From Flavobacterium psychrophilum (GTDB lineage: Bacteria > Bacteroidota > Bacteroidia > Flavobacteriales > Flavobacteriaceae): 64,000 bases of DNA. The stretch is taken from assembly GCA_945860385.1 (NCBI GenBank), contig CAMAQD010000015.1, positions 1-64,000 on the forward strand. Reading direction: 5' to 3'. Below are positions 58,359 through 64,000 of this stretch, in pieces; positions within the stretch are counted from its first letter, which is position 1; the number at the start of each line of letters is the position of its first letter. The translations under genes and the position numbers were made by a program. The notes beneath the pieces were generated by a model. The model was not told the origin of the DNA. It ran no database searches and saw only the letters and a program-made list of their open reading frames with translations.

Positions 58359-58859
58359 ATGAGCAAGAATATCATATTATCGAATCAGGAAATTGAGCAT
58401 ACTATAAAAAGAATAGCCTATCAAATCTATGAAACATTTATAGACGAAGAGGAAATTGTTATCGCTGGAATTGCCTCTAATGGATTTATTTTTGCTAAAA
58501 AAATTGCAGATTCCCTAGAAGTCATTTCACCTTTGAAAGTTTCACTTTGTGAGGTACAAATCAACAAGCATCAACCTGAATCAGATGTAAAAACTTCTTT
58601 AACAAAAGAAGAATATTCTAATAAAGGCTTAATTCTGGTGGACGATGTTTTGAATTCAGGAACTACCCTAATTTATGCCGTTAGACATTTCCTAGACGTT
58701 CCCTTAAAGAAATTCAAAACCGCAGTACTTGTAGATAGAAATCATAAAAAATATCCTGTAAAAGCTGATTTTAAGGGCATTTCTCTTTCAACCTCATCAT
58801 TGGACAATGTAGAAGTTGTATTTGATGAAAATGGAGATAATTATGCTTTTTTAAGTTAA
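58359..58859 (+). CDS. Phosphoribosyltransferase (PyrR-like)
   Basis: The ATG at 58359 gives 166 residues; a TTG at 58338 lies in a repetitive TTAAACC-rich leader and is unlikely. The type I PRTase fold has the PRPP loop LILVDDVLNSGTTLIYAVRH, an EEIVIAGIASNGFIFAKKIA segment, and a PLKVSLCEVQINKHQ strand. It resembles PyrR-type uracil/hypoxanthine phosphoribosyltransferases, but the exact base is uncertain. The end overlaps the convergent aroK stop by 9 bp. Confidence 0.85.
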   Translation: MSKNIILSNQEIEHTIKRIAYQIYETFIDEEEIVIAGIASNGFIFAKKIADSLEVISPLKVSLCEVQINKHQPESDVKTSLTKEEYSNKGLILVDDVLNSGTTLIYAVRHFLDVPLKKFKTAVLVDRNHKKYPVKADFKGISLSTSSLDNVEVVFDENGDNYAFLS

Positions 58860-59369
58860 AATAGCGAGAATATCCTGCGCAGTTTCATCTTTCGATTTCC
58901 CATCAATATTCACTTTAAATTGTGCTTGATTGTAATAAAAACTTCTGTCAAAAAGGTGTTTAGCAATAAATTCCTTTAGTTCATCATTGGTTTTATTTGC
59001 AATGATTGGACGTTTACTTTTATTAGAAACCAATCTTTCAAATAAAGTATCAACCGAAGCCTTTAAATAAATGGAGACTATGTTATCCCCTTTTAATAAT
59101 TGATGATTATTGGCATAACAAGGAGTTCCGCCACCCAAACCTATAATTAAATCGCCGGGAGCGTTCAATAAATCAATAAAAACCTCTCGCTCCAGCTTTC
59201 GGAAATAAATCTCTCCATGCTGTTCGAAAATTTCTTTTATGGATAAGTTAATTCGTTCTTCGATACTTTTATCCAAATCTAAGCAGGGAATATTGGTAAT
59301 TTTTGACAACCTATTGGCAATTGTGGACTTTCCACACCCCATATAACCTAATAAAATAATTTTTCTCAT
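58851..59369 (-). CDS. aroK: Shikimate kinase
   Basis: A 172-residue protein: IILLGYMGCGKSTIANRLS (Walker A), CLDLDKSIEERI (shikimate-binding Asp), YFRKLEREVF (Arg), LGLGGGTPCYAN (GGG substrate motif), and RPIIANKTN (lid Arg). It phosphorylates shikimate at O3 in aromatic amino acid synthesis. Length is standard. It converges with the PRTase gene, overlapping by 9 bp. There is no other aromatic-pathway gene nearby. Confidence 0.95.
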   Translation of the reverse strand: MRKIILLGYMGCGKSTIANRLSKITNIPCLDLDKSIEERINLSIKEIFEQHGEIYFRKLEREVFIDLLNAPGDLIIGLGGGTPCYANNHQLLKGDNIVSIYLKASVDTLFERLVSNKSKRPIIANKTNDELKEFIAKHLFDRSFYYNQAQFKVNIDGKSKDETAQDILAILT

Positions 59370-59440
59370 TTGAATAAAACCTTATATACTAAGGCGTTAA
59401 GTGCTATTGTTTAAAAAAGACAAATTTATAATAAAATAGC

Positions 59441-59472
59441 TTTGAAAAATTAAAAATAAGACCTTATATTTG
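59441..59472 (+). promoter_or_regulatory. Bacteroidota consensus promoter of the tRNA-Lys cluster
   Basis: TTTG (59441-59444) and TATATTTG (59465-59472) are separated by 20 nt, matching the TTTG / TAnnTTTG consensus in both boxes. Transcription should start near 59479-59481, just before the first arm of a 13-bp inverted repeat that encloses the first tRNA. Confidence 0.75.
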
Positions 59473-59480
59473 CACCCGCG

Positions 59481-59601
59481 TTCAAGAAAAGAAAATGACT
59501 CGATAGCTCAGTTGGTAGAGCACATCACTTTTAATGATGGGGTCCTGGGTTCGAGCCCCAGTCGGGTCACAAATTGATGACAATCACATTCTTTTCTTGA
59601 A
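59481..59601. repeat. 13-bp inverted repeat enclosing the first tRNA-Lys
   Basis: TTCAAGAAAAGAA at 59481-59493 is exactly complementary to TTCTTTTCTTGAA at 59589-59601. The arms begin right at the predicted transcription start and end just before the second tRNA-Lys, so the primary transcript would hold the first tRNA inside a stem-closed loop. Confidence 0.75.
59497..59569 (+). tRNA. tRNA-Lys (anticodon TTT), copy 1
   Basis: A 73-nt cloverleaf: acceptor GACTCGA/TCGGGTC (one G-U pair), D arm TAGCTCAGTTGGTAGAGC, anticodon stem CATCA/TGATG with loop CTTTTAA, T arm CTGGG-TTCGAGC-CCCAG, discriminator A. CCA is not encoded. It is identical to the copy 110 bp downstream. Confidence 0.96.
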
Positions 59602-59606
59602 CCAAT

Positions 59607-59679
59607 GACTCGATAGCTCAGTTGGTAGAGCACATCACTTTTAATGATGGGGTCCTGGGTTCGAGCCCCAGTCGGGTCA
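59607..59679 (+). tRNA. tRNA-Lys (anticodon TTT), copy 2
   Basis: Sequence identical over all 73 nt to copy 1 (59497-59569), with the same AT before it and CA after it. The anticodon loop CTTTTAA reads TTT. The spacer of 37 nt carries the right arm of the inverted repeat around copy 1. Confidence 0.96.
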
Positions 59680-59721
59680 CAATATAATACGCATACGTTA
59701 AAGCATCTTGATAGTCTGAAG

Positions 59722-59794
59722 GACTTGATAGCTCAGTTGGTAGAGCACATCACTCTTAATGTTGGGGTCCTGGGTTCGAGCCCCAGTCAGGTCA
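59722..59794 (+). tRNA. tRNA-Lys (anticodon CTT)
   Basis: Same cloverleaf as the TTT copies, but position 34 is C (loop CTCTTAA), giving CTT. The acceptor pair 5-68 changed from C-G to U-A (GACTTGA/TCAGGTC), a compensatory double change. Position 41 changed to U, leaving a U-U mismatch in the anticodon stem (CATCA/TGTTG). It looks like a diverged duplicate of the TTT gene. Confidence 0.93.
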
Positions 59795-59857
59795 CAATTT
59801 TTTAGACCAAAAGTTCGGGGAGAGAAGTTTATCCCGAGTAGTAAAACTAACGGGAAG

Positions 59858-59872
59858 CCCCGGTCGAGTAAC
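59858..59872 (+). other. Possible decayed tRNA-Lys 3' end
   Basis: ccccggtcgagtaac matches the 3' end of the tRNA-Lys genes (ccccagtcgggtcac) at 12 of 15 positions, and stands where a fourth tRNA-Lys would end, before the cluster's terminator. The 60 bp before it do not fold into a full cloverleaf. Confidence 0.35.
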
Positions 59873-59919
59873 AAAAAAAGTAGAGACATTCGCCGAGGCT
59901 GACGTCTCTACTTTTTTTT
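59873..59919 (+). terminator. Terminator of the tRNA-Lys cluster
   Basis: A 15-bp stem (gtagagac at 59880-59887 with gtctctac at 59904-59911, extended by seven A-T pairs) is followed by eight T. It ends the tRNA-Lys transcript just before tRNA-Leu. Confidence 0.9.
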
Positions 59920-59920
59920 A

Positions 59921-60003
59921 GGCCACGTGGAGAAACGGTAGACTTGCCAGCTTGAGGGGCTGGTGCTCGCAAGGGCGTGCGGGTTCAAATCCCGCCGTGG
60001 TCA
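59921..60003 (+). tRNA. tRNA-Leu (anticodon GAG)
   Basis: An 83-nt class II tRNA: acceptor GGCCACG/CGTGGTC (one G-U pair), anticodon stem CCAGC/GCTGG with loop TTGAGGG (GAG), a long variable arm (TGCTCGCAAGGGCGT), T arm GCGGG-TTCAAAT-CCCGC, discriminator A, no encoded CCA. It starts two bases after the T-run of the preceding terminator, so it probably relies on read-through or on a promoter inside that region. Confidence 0.95.
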
Positions 60004-60260
60004 CAGATGAAATACTTCAAAAGAATCAAGTGAACTTGTTTTTTTTGAAGTATTTTGCATTTAACACAACATCTAAACATTGAAAATAATAAATCTTTAT
60101 TAATCAAATAATTTAAAATTAGTAGCATTATAAAGTAATAAACTGACAATAAACAAGTTAATGCTTTAAATAATTTATAAATAAATTTGCACATTAAATA
60201 CAAATGTTTAATTTAGCCCTCCCATTGCCAAAATTTTAGCATTAACGTAGTTGAATTGAA

Positions 60261-60575
60261 ATGACATATAAAACGAATTTATCGGTATTTTTTATCTTTT
60301 CATTGATGGTATTGGGTACCTGCAATGCAAATTCACAAACTGTTATTTACGATTCTATCAGCAAACAAAAAGTAGCACTTATTGATGTTCGGAAAACATA
60401 TGAACGAGTTATAGATAAAGGCTACGCTTCGATTGAAATGTTTGAATACCTGGGGAATTATTATTACAAGGACAATGATTTTCAAAAATCAAAATTGTAC
60501 TTCGATATGCTATTCAAAAAATACAAATTATCTCAAATTTCAAAAGAAAGCATTGAGTTGTATAAAACCCTTTAG
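60261..60575 (+). CDS. Short secreted TPR-like protein
   Basis: A 104-residue protein with a signal peptide (IFSLMVLGTCNANSQ) and a tetratricopeptide-like unit: AYERVIDKGY-like YERVIDKGYASIEMFEYLGN, YYYKDNDFQKSKLYFDMLF. This resembles the N-terminal TPR part of OmpA-type periplasmic proteins associated with type IX secretion in Bacteroidota, but here it stops after about one and a half repeats. It could be a complete small protein or a truncated relic of a longer gene. A terminator follows. Confidence 0.65.
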   Translation: MTYKTNLSVFFIFSLMVLGTCNANSQTVIYDSISKQKVALIDVRKTYERVIDKGYASIEMFEYLGNYYYKDNDFQKSKLYFDMLFKKYKLSQISKESIELYKTL

Positions 60576-60600
60576 GATTAACAAATTTGAAAAATATCAA

Positions 60601-60629
60601 AAAAGAGCCGCTATAATAACGGCTCTTTT
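60601..60629. terminator. Bidirectional terminator between TPR genes
   Basis: A 10-bp stem (aaaagagccg at 60601-60610 with cggctctttt at 60620-60629) with a 9-nt loop and T-runs on the plus strand. It lies between two convergent genes. Confidence 0.85.
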
Positions 60630-60634
60630 TTTAT

Positions 60635-61051
60635 TTAGTAACAATATTTTTCAATCTTTTTAATTGCCTCTTTTTCACCTAATTCAGCTGCTTTTCTTAA
60701 ATCTACACAACCCTTTTCTTTGAGCCCCAAAAAGGCTTCCACCAACCCTCTGTTGTAATAAGCCGAAGGAAAATTAATGTTGATTTCGACAGCTTTTGTA
60801 TAGGCGCTGATAGCTTCCTCATATTTTTTCATCTGTACTAAATTGTTGCCAGTTTTAAGAAAAGCATCCGCTTTTGTATTATTGGATTCTATTTCCTTCA
60901 GTCGATATAAATGATCGTTAAAATTGGCATTCCCAATTTGTGCATTATAATCGTTAGCAGCTGTTGAGGAATATCCTCGATCTTTATTAGTCTGGGCATA
61001 ATTATTCAAAACCGAAAAGACAGCTAAAATTAAAATAATTTTCACTTTCAT
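60635..61051 (-). CDS. TPR repeat protein, secreted
   Basis: A 138-residue protein with a signal peptide (KIILILAVFSVLNNYAQ) and at least two TPR units: ADAFLKTGNNLVQMKKYEEA, then ISAYTKAVEININFPSAYYN, RGLVEAFLGLKEKGCVDLRK and AAELGEKEAIKKI. The last unit is Sel1-like (GCVDLRKAAELG). It is likely a periplasmic protein-interaction scaffold. Convergent with the preceding TPR gene. Confidence 0.82.
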   Translation of the reverse strand: MKVKIILILAVFSVLNNYAQTNKDRGYSSTAANDYNAQIGNANFNDHLYRLKEIESNNTKADAFLKTGNNLVQMKKYEEAISAYTKAVEININFPSAYYNRGLVEAFLGLKEKGCVDLRKAAELGEKEAIKKIEKYCY

Positions 61052-61184
61052 AATTTAGTATTAAGTTAAAAAATCAATTAATAAAACAACCTAAAAAGAT
61101 GTTAAATCTAATGTATTTAAAGGTTTACATTAAAAATTTAGATTCCATTTAATCATCAATTACTATGCCGAATTAAAATTAAAA

Positions 61185-61215
61185 AAAATGCTTCAACACA
61201 AAATTGAAGCATTTT
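61185..61215 (-). terminator. Terminator of the DUF4252 gene
   Basis: A perfect 12-bp stem (aaaatgcttcaa at 61185-61196 with ttgaagcatttt at 61204-61215) around a 7-nt loop. On the minus strand it is followed by further T (complement of the A-run at 61181-61184). Confidence 0.85.
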
Positions 61216-61271
61216 GAAAATATAATGTTATTGGACTCGACAAACGTACAGACATTAATTTGTTTGTTGAA

Positions 61272-61799
61272 CTACTTCCCTACCGTGGCTTTCTTCAAAT
61301 CATCACCGCCAGGGATTTTCATTTTATCAGTGAGAATCGAAATTTCACTTAAGTCAAAATTACCAGTCAAGGACATTAATACTGTTTCATTTTCTTTGTT
61401 TGAACCTTCAATAAACATTAGCAATTCTTTCACCTGACCCTCAACTGTCCCGCCTTTTACCAATATTCTAACGTTTTTACCACTATCATTAGTACGCATC
61501 AACTCTTCTAGACCTGCGGTTTTGATGTAATTGTCAGTAGATAATTTCATTTCAGTTGACACCCTAGTACTAGTGGTCGTAAAAACTTTAAGGTGATCCA
61601 ACTTTTTCATTAAAGTCAAATATTGCTGAGTTTCTTTGTCATTGGCATCCACTTTTACGCTTCCCATCATTTGAAACATTTTCTTATTCACGATTATGGA
61701 AGTCACATCGTCTTGACCATCATATTTATCAAAAGCAGATTGTGCAAAAAACACATTGGAAACCAAAATTAATACGACTGTTACTATAATTTTTTTCAT
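61272..61799 (-). CDS. DUF4252 domain protein, secreted
   Basis: A 175-residue protein with a signal peptide (KKIIVTVVLILVSNVFFAQ) and the DUF4252 core: FDKYDGQDDVTSIIVNKKMF, DHLKVFTTTSTRVSTEM, and LRxLMR-like GLEELMRTNDSGKNVRILVK. The end reads ILTDKMKIPGGDDLKKA. The family is common in Bacteroidota and often flanks sigma factors, but none is visible here. Function unknown; probably periplasmic. Confidence 0.88.
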   Translation of the reverse strand: MKKIIVTVVLILVSNVFFAQSAFDKYDGQDDVTSIIVNKKMFQMMGSVKVDANDKETQQYLTLMKKLDHLKVFTTTSTRVSTEMKLSTDNYIKTAGLEELMRTNDSGKNVRILVKGGTVEGQVKELLMFIEGSNKENETVLMSLTGNFDLSEISILTDKMKIPGGDDLKKATVGK

Positions 61800-61978
61800 T
61801 TTTTTGTGTTATACTATTTTATAAACTAAACCATTACAAAGTAATAACAAAGCTCGTGCCAATGCAATAAAATTTTAAAAATTTATACTTTTATTATACG
61901 TTGGAATAACTTTTGATTATAAAAGATAAAGTTAAAATTTTTAATCACTATTTTTACGACATAAATATAAACCCAAAT

Positions 61979-63454
61979 ATGACAACAACTTTTAAATATT
62001 TTATTGTATTTCTATTATCTGCATTTATTTTCCAAAGCTGTCAAGACGAAGACGATGTGGCAGCACCAACGAATTTGGAAGTGAACGATTTTGTATGGAA
62101 AGGATTAAATCTTTATTATTTATGGCAAGCTGATGTACCTAATTTAGCCGACAATAAATTTTCAAATCAAAATCAATTAAATAGTTTTTTGAAAGGATAC
62201 GCTACACCAGAAAGCTTATTTGAAAGTTTGCTTTACAAACCAGAAAGTCTTTTTCCAACAAATGCTGTGGATAGATTTAGCTGGATTGTTGATGATTATT
62301 TGGAATTAGAAGGACAACTTCAAGGAACCACCAATAATAATGGGGTAGAATTTGGCTTAAGCAGAAAATCTTCAGGTTCCTCAGATTTATTTGGATCTGT
62401 CCGATATATCATCCCTAATTCTGATGCATCGACCAAAGACATTAAGCGAGGCGAAGTTTTTGATGGTGTAAACGGGACTAAACTTACTGTAAGTAATTAC
62501 CAATCTTTATTATTTGGTTCCAATAATGATTACACTTTAAATATGGCGAACATTATTAATGGTGTTTTTACCTCAAACGGAAAATCAGTCGCTCTAACAA
62601 AAACCGTTTTGGACGAAAATCCGATTTTAGTCAATAAAGTGATAGTTTCAGGTTTGCACAAAATTGGGTATTTAATGTATAATGGATTTTATCCAAATTA
62701 CGATACACAACTAAACGAAGCTTTTGGCACACTTAAATCACAAGGAATTACAGATTTAGTTCTTGATTTACGATATAATAGTGGTGGTTCCGTAATAACT
62801 ACAACTCGATTAGCAAGTATGATAACAGGTGCTTTTACGGGACAAATATTTGCCAAGGAACAATGGAATCCAAAAATACAATCATATTATGAAACCAATA
62901 ATCCCGAATATTTAAAAAATCTTTTTGTCGATAAAATGGGAACTACACCCATCAATAGCCTCAATATGACCAAAGTTTATATTCTAACTTCAAAGAGTTC
63001 GGCCTCCGCAAGCGAATTGGTAATCAACGGATTGAAACCACATATAACTGTAGTTCAAATAGGTGATGTTACTGCTGGAAAAAACGTAGGCTCAATTACT
63101 TTGTATGATTCTCCGACCTTTGGCAAAGAAAACAGAAACCCTAATCATCGTTATGCCATGCAACCTTTGGTGCTGAAAATTGTAAATAGTGTAGGTTTTG
63201 GAGATTATCAAAGTGGTTTAGAACCTACCTTTTTACTAAAAGAGACTATCAGTACGCTTGACGTTTTGGGCAGTCCGACAGAACCTTTATTAAAACTTGC
63301 CATTGGTAAAATCACAGGAACTGCAAAAATGAAACAACCTGCCGAAGGAGGAATTCAATTTGACTATTTTAAAGATTCCAAATCGGTAAATGGCTTACAA
63401 AACCAAATGTATATCGAGAAAGCTCCAGAAGGTTTATTGAAAGCTTTGGAATAA
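61979..63454 (+). CDS. S41 family C-terminal processing peptidase, lipoprotein
   Basis: The ATG at 61979 (MTTTFKYFIVF) gives 491 residues with a lipoprotein signal (LLSAFIFQSC). The in-frame extension to 61913 has no signal and is rejected. The N-terminal domain is helical. A PDZ-like part is around residues 130-190 (KDIKRGEVFDGVNGTKL). The S41 protease core has LVLDLRYNSGGSVITTTRLA, the catalytic Ser in LTSKSSASASELVI, and the Lys in AGKNVGSITL. It is a tail-specific protease of the envelope. Its terminator is shared with the convergent receptor gene. Confidence 0.9.
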   Translation: MTTTFKYFIVFLLSAFIFQSCQDEDDVAAPTNLEVNDFVWKGLNLYYLWQADVPNLADNKFSNQNQLNSFLKGYATPESLFESLLYKPESLFPTNAVDRFSWIVDDYLELEGQLQGTTNNNGVEFGLSRKSSGSSDLFGSVRYIIPNSDASTKDIKRGEVFDGVNGTKLTVSNYQSLLFGSNNDYTLNMANIINGVFTSNGKSVALTKTVLDENPILVNKVIVSGLHKIGYLMYNGFYPNYDTQLNEAFGTLKSQGITDLVLDLRYNSGGSVITTTRLASMITGAFTGQIFAKEQWNPKIQSYYETNNPEYLKNLFVDKMGTTPINSLNMTKVYILTSKSSASASELVINGLKPHITVVQIGDVTAGKNVGSITLYDSPTFGKENRNPNHRYAMQPLVLKIVNSVGFGDYQSGLEPTFLLKETISTLDVLGSPTEPLLKLAIGKITGTAKMKQPAEGGIQFDYFKDSKSVNGLQNQMYIEKAPEGLLKALE

Positions 63455-63470
63455 AAACTTGTAAAATACA

Positions 63471-63500
63471 AAAAAGGCTCCGCGATGACGGAGCCTTTTT
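63471..63500. terminator. Bidirectional terminator between S41 peptidase and TonB receptor genes
   Basis: A perfect 12-bp GC-containing stem (aaaaaggctccg at 63471-63482 with cggagccttttt at 63489-63500) around a 6-nt loop, with A and T runs on both sides. Confidence 0.92.
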
Positions 63501-63517
63501 TATATATAATTATATCC

Positions 63518-64000
63518 TTAAAAAGTAAAAGTCAATCCCAATTTGTAATTTCTTCCAAGTGAACTATAACCCACATTTTCAACAAATTCTTCATTCAAAA
63601 TATTGGTTGCTGTTCCAAAAATGGAAAGCCTGTTTTTAACTAACTCATAACGAACATTTGCATTTACTAATTGGTAGGAATCCAAAACAATTTTTTGCGT
63701 CGCATAAGTATTTCCATCAAAAAAAGCGTCATTTCTGCCATCAACATATTGATAATTCAGGTTGAAAAAAGTTCTGGTATTGATTTGAAAATCCAAAGAC
63801 GAATTCAATTTATGTTTTGGTATCAATCGATCCAAAGCTTCATCGACTTGGGTAAAAGTATAATTAGAAATCCATATGATATTTTCGTTTACAACAAATG
63901 CAATTTCAGTTTCTACACCTTTAGCTTTATTAATTCCATCAATGTTGATGTATTTATAGGCAGATGAAAATCCAATAAAATTGTTTTGTTCCCGGAAAAA
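63518..64000 (-). CDS. TonB-dependent outer-membrane receptor, C-terminal part (BtuB-like; cut by window edge)
   Basis: The frame is open from the window end to the stop at 63518 (160 codons). It reads beta-barrel strands typical of TonB-dependent receptors: FIGFSSAYKYINIDGINKAK, GVETEIAFVVNENIIWISNY, KHKLNSSLDFQINTRTFFNL, RLSIFGTATNILNEEFVENV, and the closing NYKLGLTFTF with terminal Phe. The LNEEFVENVGYSSLGRN end is close to BtuB-type vitamin B12 or siderophore receptors. The plug domain and TonB box lie to the right of the window, so the ligand cannot be inferred. The TTG at 63835 is not the start. Confidence 0.88.
   Translation of the reverse strand, partial: FFREQNNFIGFSSAYKYINIDGINKAKGVETEIAFVVNENIIWISNYTFTQVDEALDRLIPKHKLNSSLDFQINTRTFFNLNYQYVDGRNDAFFDGNTYATQKIVLDSYQLVNANVRYELVKNRLSIFGTATNILNEEFVENVGYSSLGRNYKLGLTFTF

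Noticed and set aside
59798-59872. A complete fourth tRNA between tRNA-Lys(CTT) and the terminator
   Set aside because: Only the last ~15 nt resemble tRNA-Lys; no acceptor, D or anticodon arms can be folded.
1-64000. CRISPR array or restriction/defence genes
   Set aside because: No regularly spaced short repeats and no Cas, restriction, toxin-antitoxin or other defence motifs were seen.

Overview
The window looks like chromosomal DNA of a flavobacterium (phylum Bacteroidota, probably Flavobacterium or a close relative). The evidence is low GC content, promoter -7 boxes of the form TAnnTTTG, almost no Shine-Dalgarno sequences, and typical families: FIST/hybrid kinase, DUF1800-DUF1501, DUF4252, DUF4369, DUF2805, rhodanese pairs, and lipoproteins with K-rich signal peptides. 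No phage, conjugation, CRISPR or restriction genes were seen.

Layout. 1-7.4 kb (minus strand) is housekeeping: rpmB (cut by the window edge), cinA, a stand-alone HPt protein, an FAH-family hydrolase, a DnaQ-like exonuclease, a 2-oxoacid dehydrogenase E2, a family 2 glycosyltransferase, and a lipocalin-like lipoprotein followed by an OmpA-type lipoprotein. htpG follows on the plus strand (7.6-9.5 kb). From 9.7 to 36.6 kb lies a block for signalling and exopolysaccharide. A FIST sensor and a 1533-residue hybrid histidine kinase with three tandem PAS-PAS modules read leftward. A long cluster reads rightward: ugd and uxs (UDP-glucuronate, UDP-xylose), an HPt protein, a receiver protein, a priming sugar transferase fused to a pseudo-receiver, a TolC-like protein, a Wzc-like protein, a flippase, a polymerase/ligase, a phosphoribosyltransferase-HAD fusion, four glycosyltransferases and an acyltransferase. 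It ends with a GMC oxidoreductase, its small subunit and a beta-propeller protein. The genes suggest synthesis and export of a uronate/xylose-containing surface polysaccharide under phosphorelay control.

Most notable is the right edge of this block. At 36.7-37.0 kb there is an IS3-family transposase remnant, then the last 33 codons of a second htpG together with its terminator. This fragment encodes exactly the same residues as the intact htpG, yet differs at 12 third codon positions. The 27-kb block is therefore bracketed by two diverged htpG 3' ends and was probably acquired by, or rearranged through, recombination at htpG.

37-46 kb holds DUF2721, a DUF1800/DUF1501 pair, a small membrane protein, aqpZ, an AlkB-like dioxygenase, a sterol-desaturase-family enzyme, DUF2805, an M61 peptidase and a DUF4369 lipoprotein. 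46-50 kb (minus) carries a membrane protein, tRNA-Thr, manA, bcp, queD and idi. 50-57 kb (plus) carries an MsrB-MsrA fusion, a glycogen-synthase-like GT4, an SDR, a TolB-like propeller, a VOC protein, a cyclophilin, and a two-rhodanese operon with a probable Crp/Fnr-type site. 57-64 kb carries an FKBP-type protein, an S4 protein, a phosphoribosyltransferase, aroK, a tRNA cluster (Lys-TTT, Lys-TTT, Lys-CTT, Leu-GAG), small TPR and DUF4252 proteins, an S41 peptidase, and the end of a TonB-dependent receptor.

All family names come from recognising motifs by eye. No database search was run.
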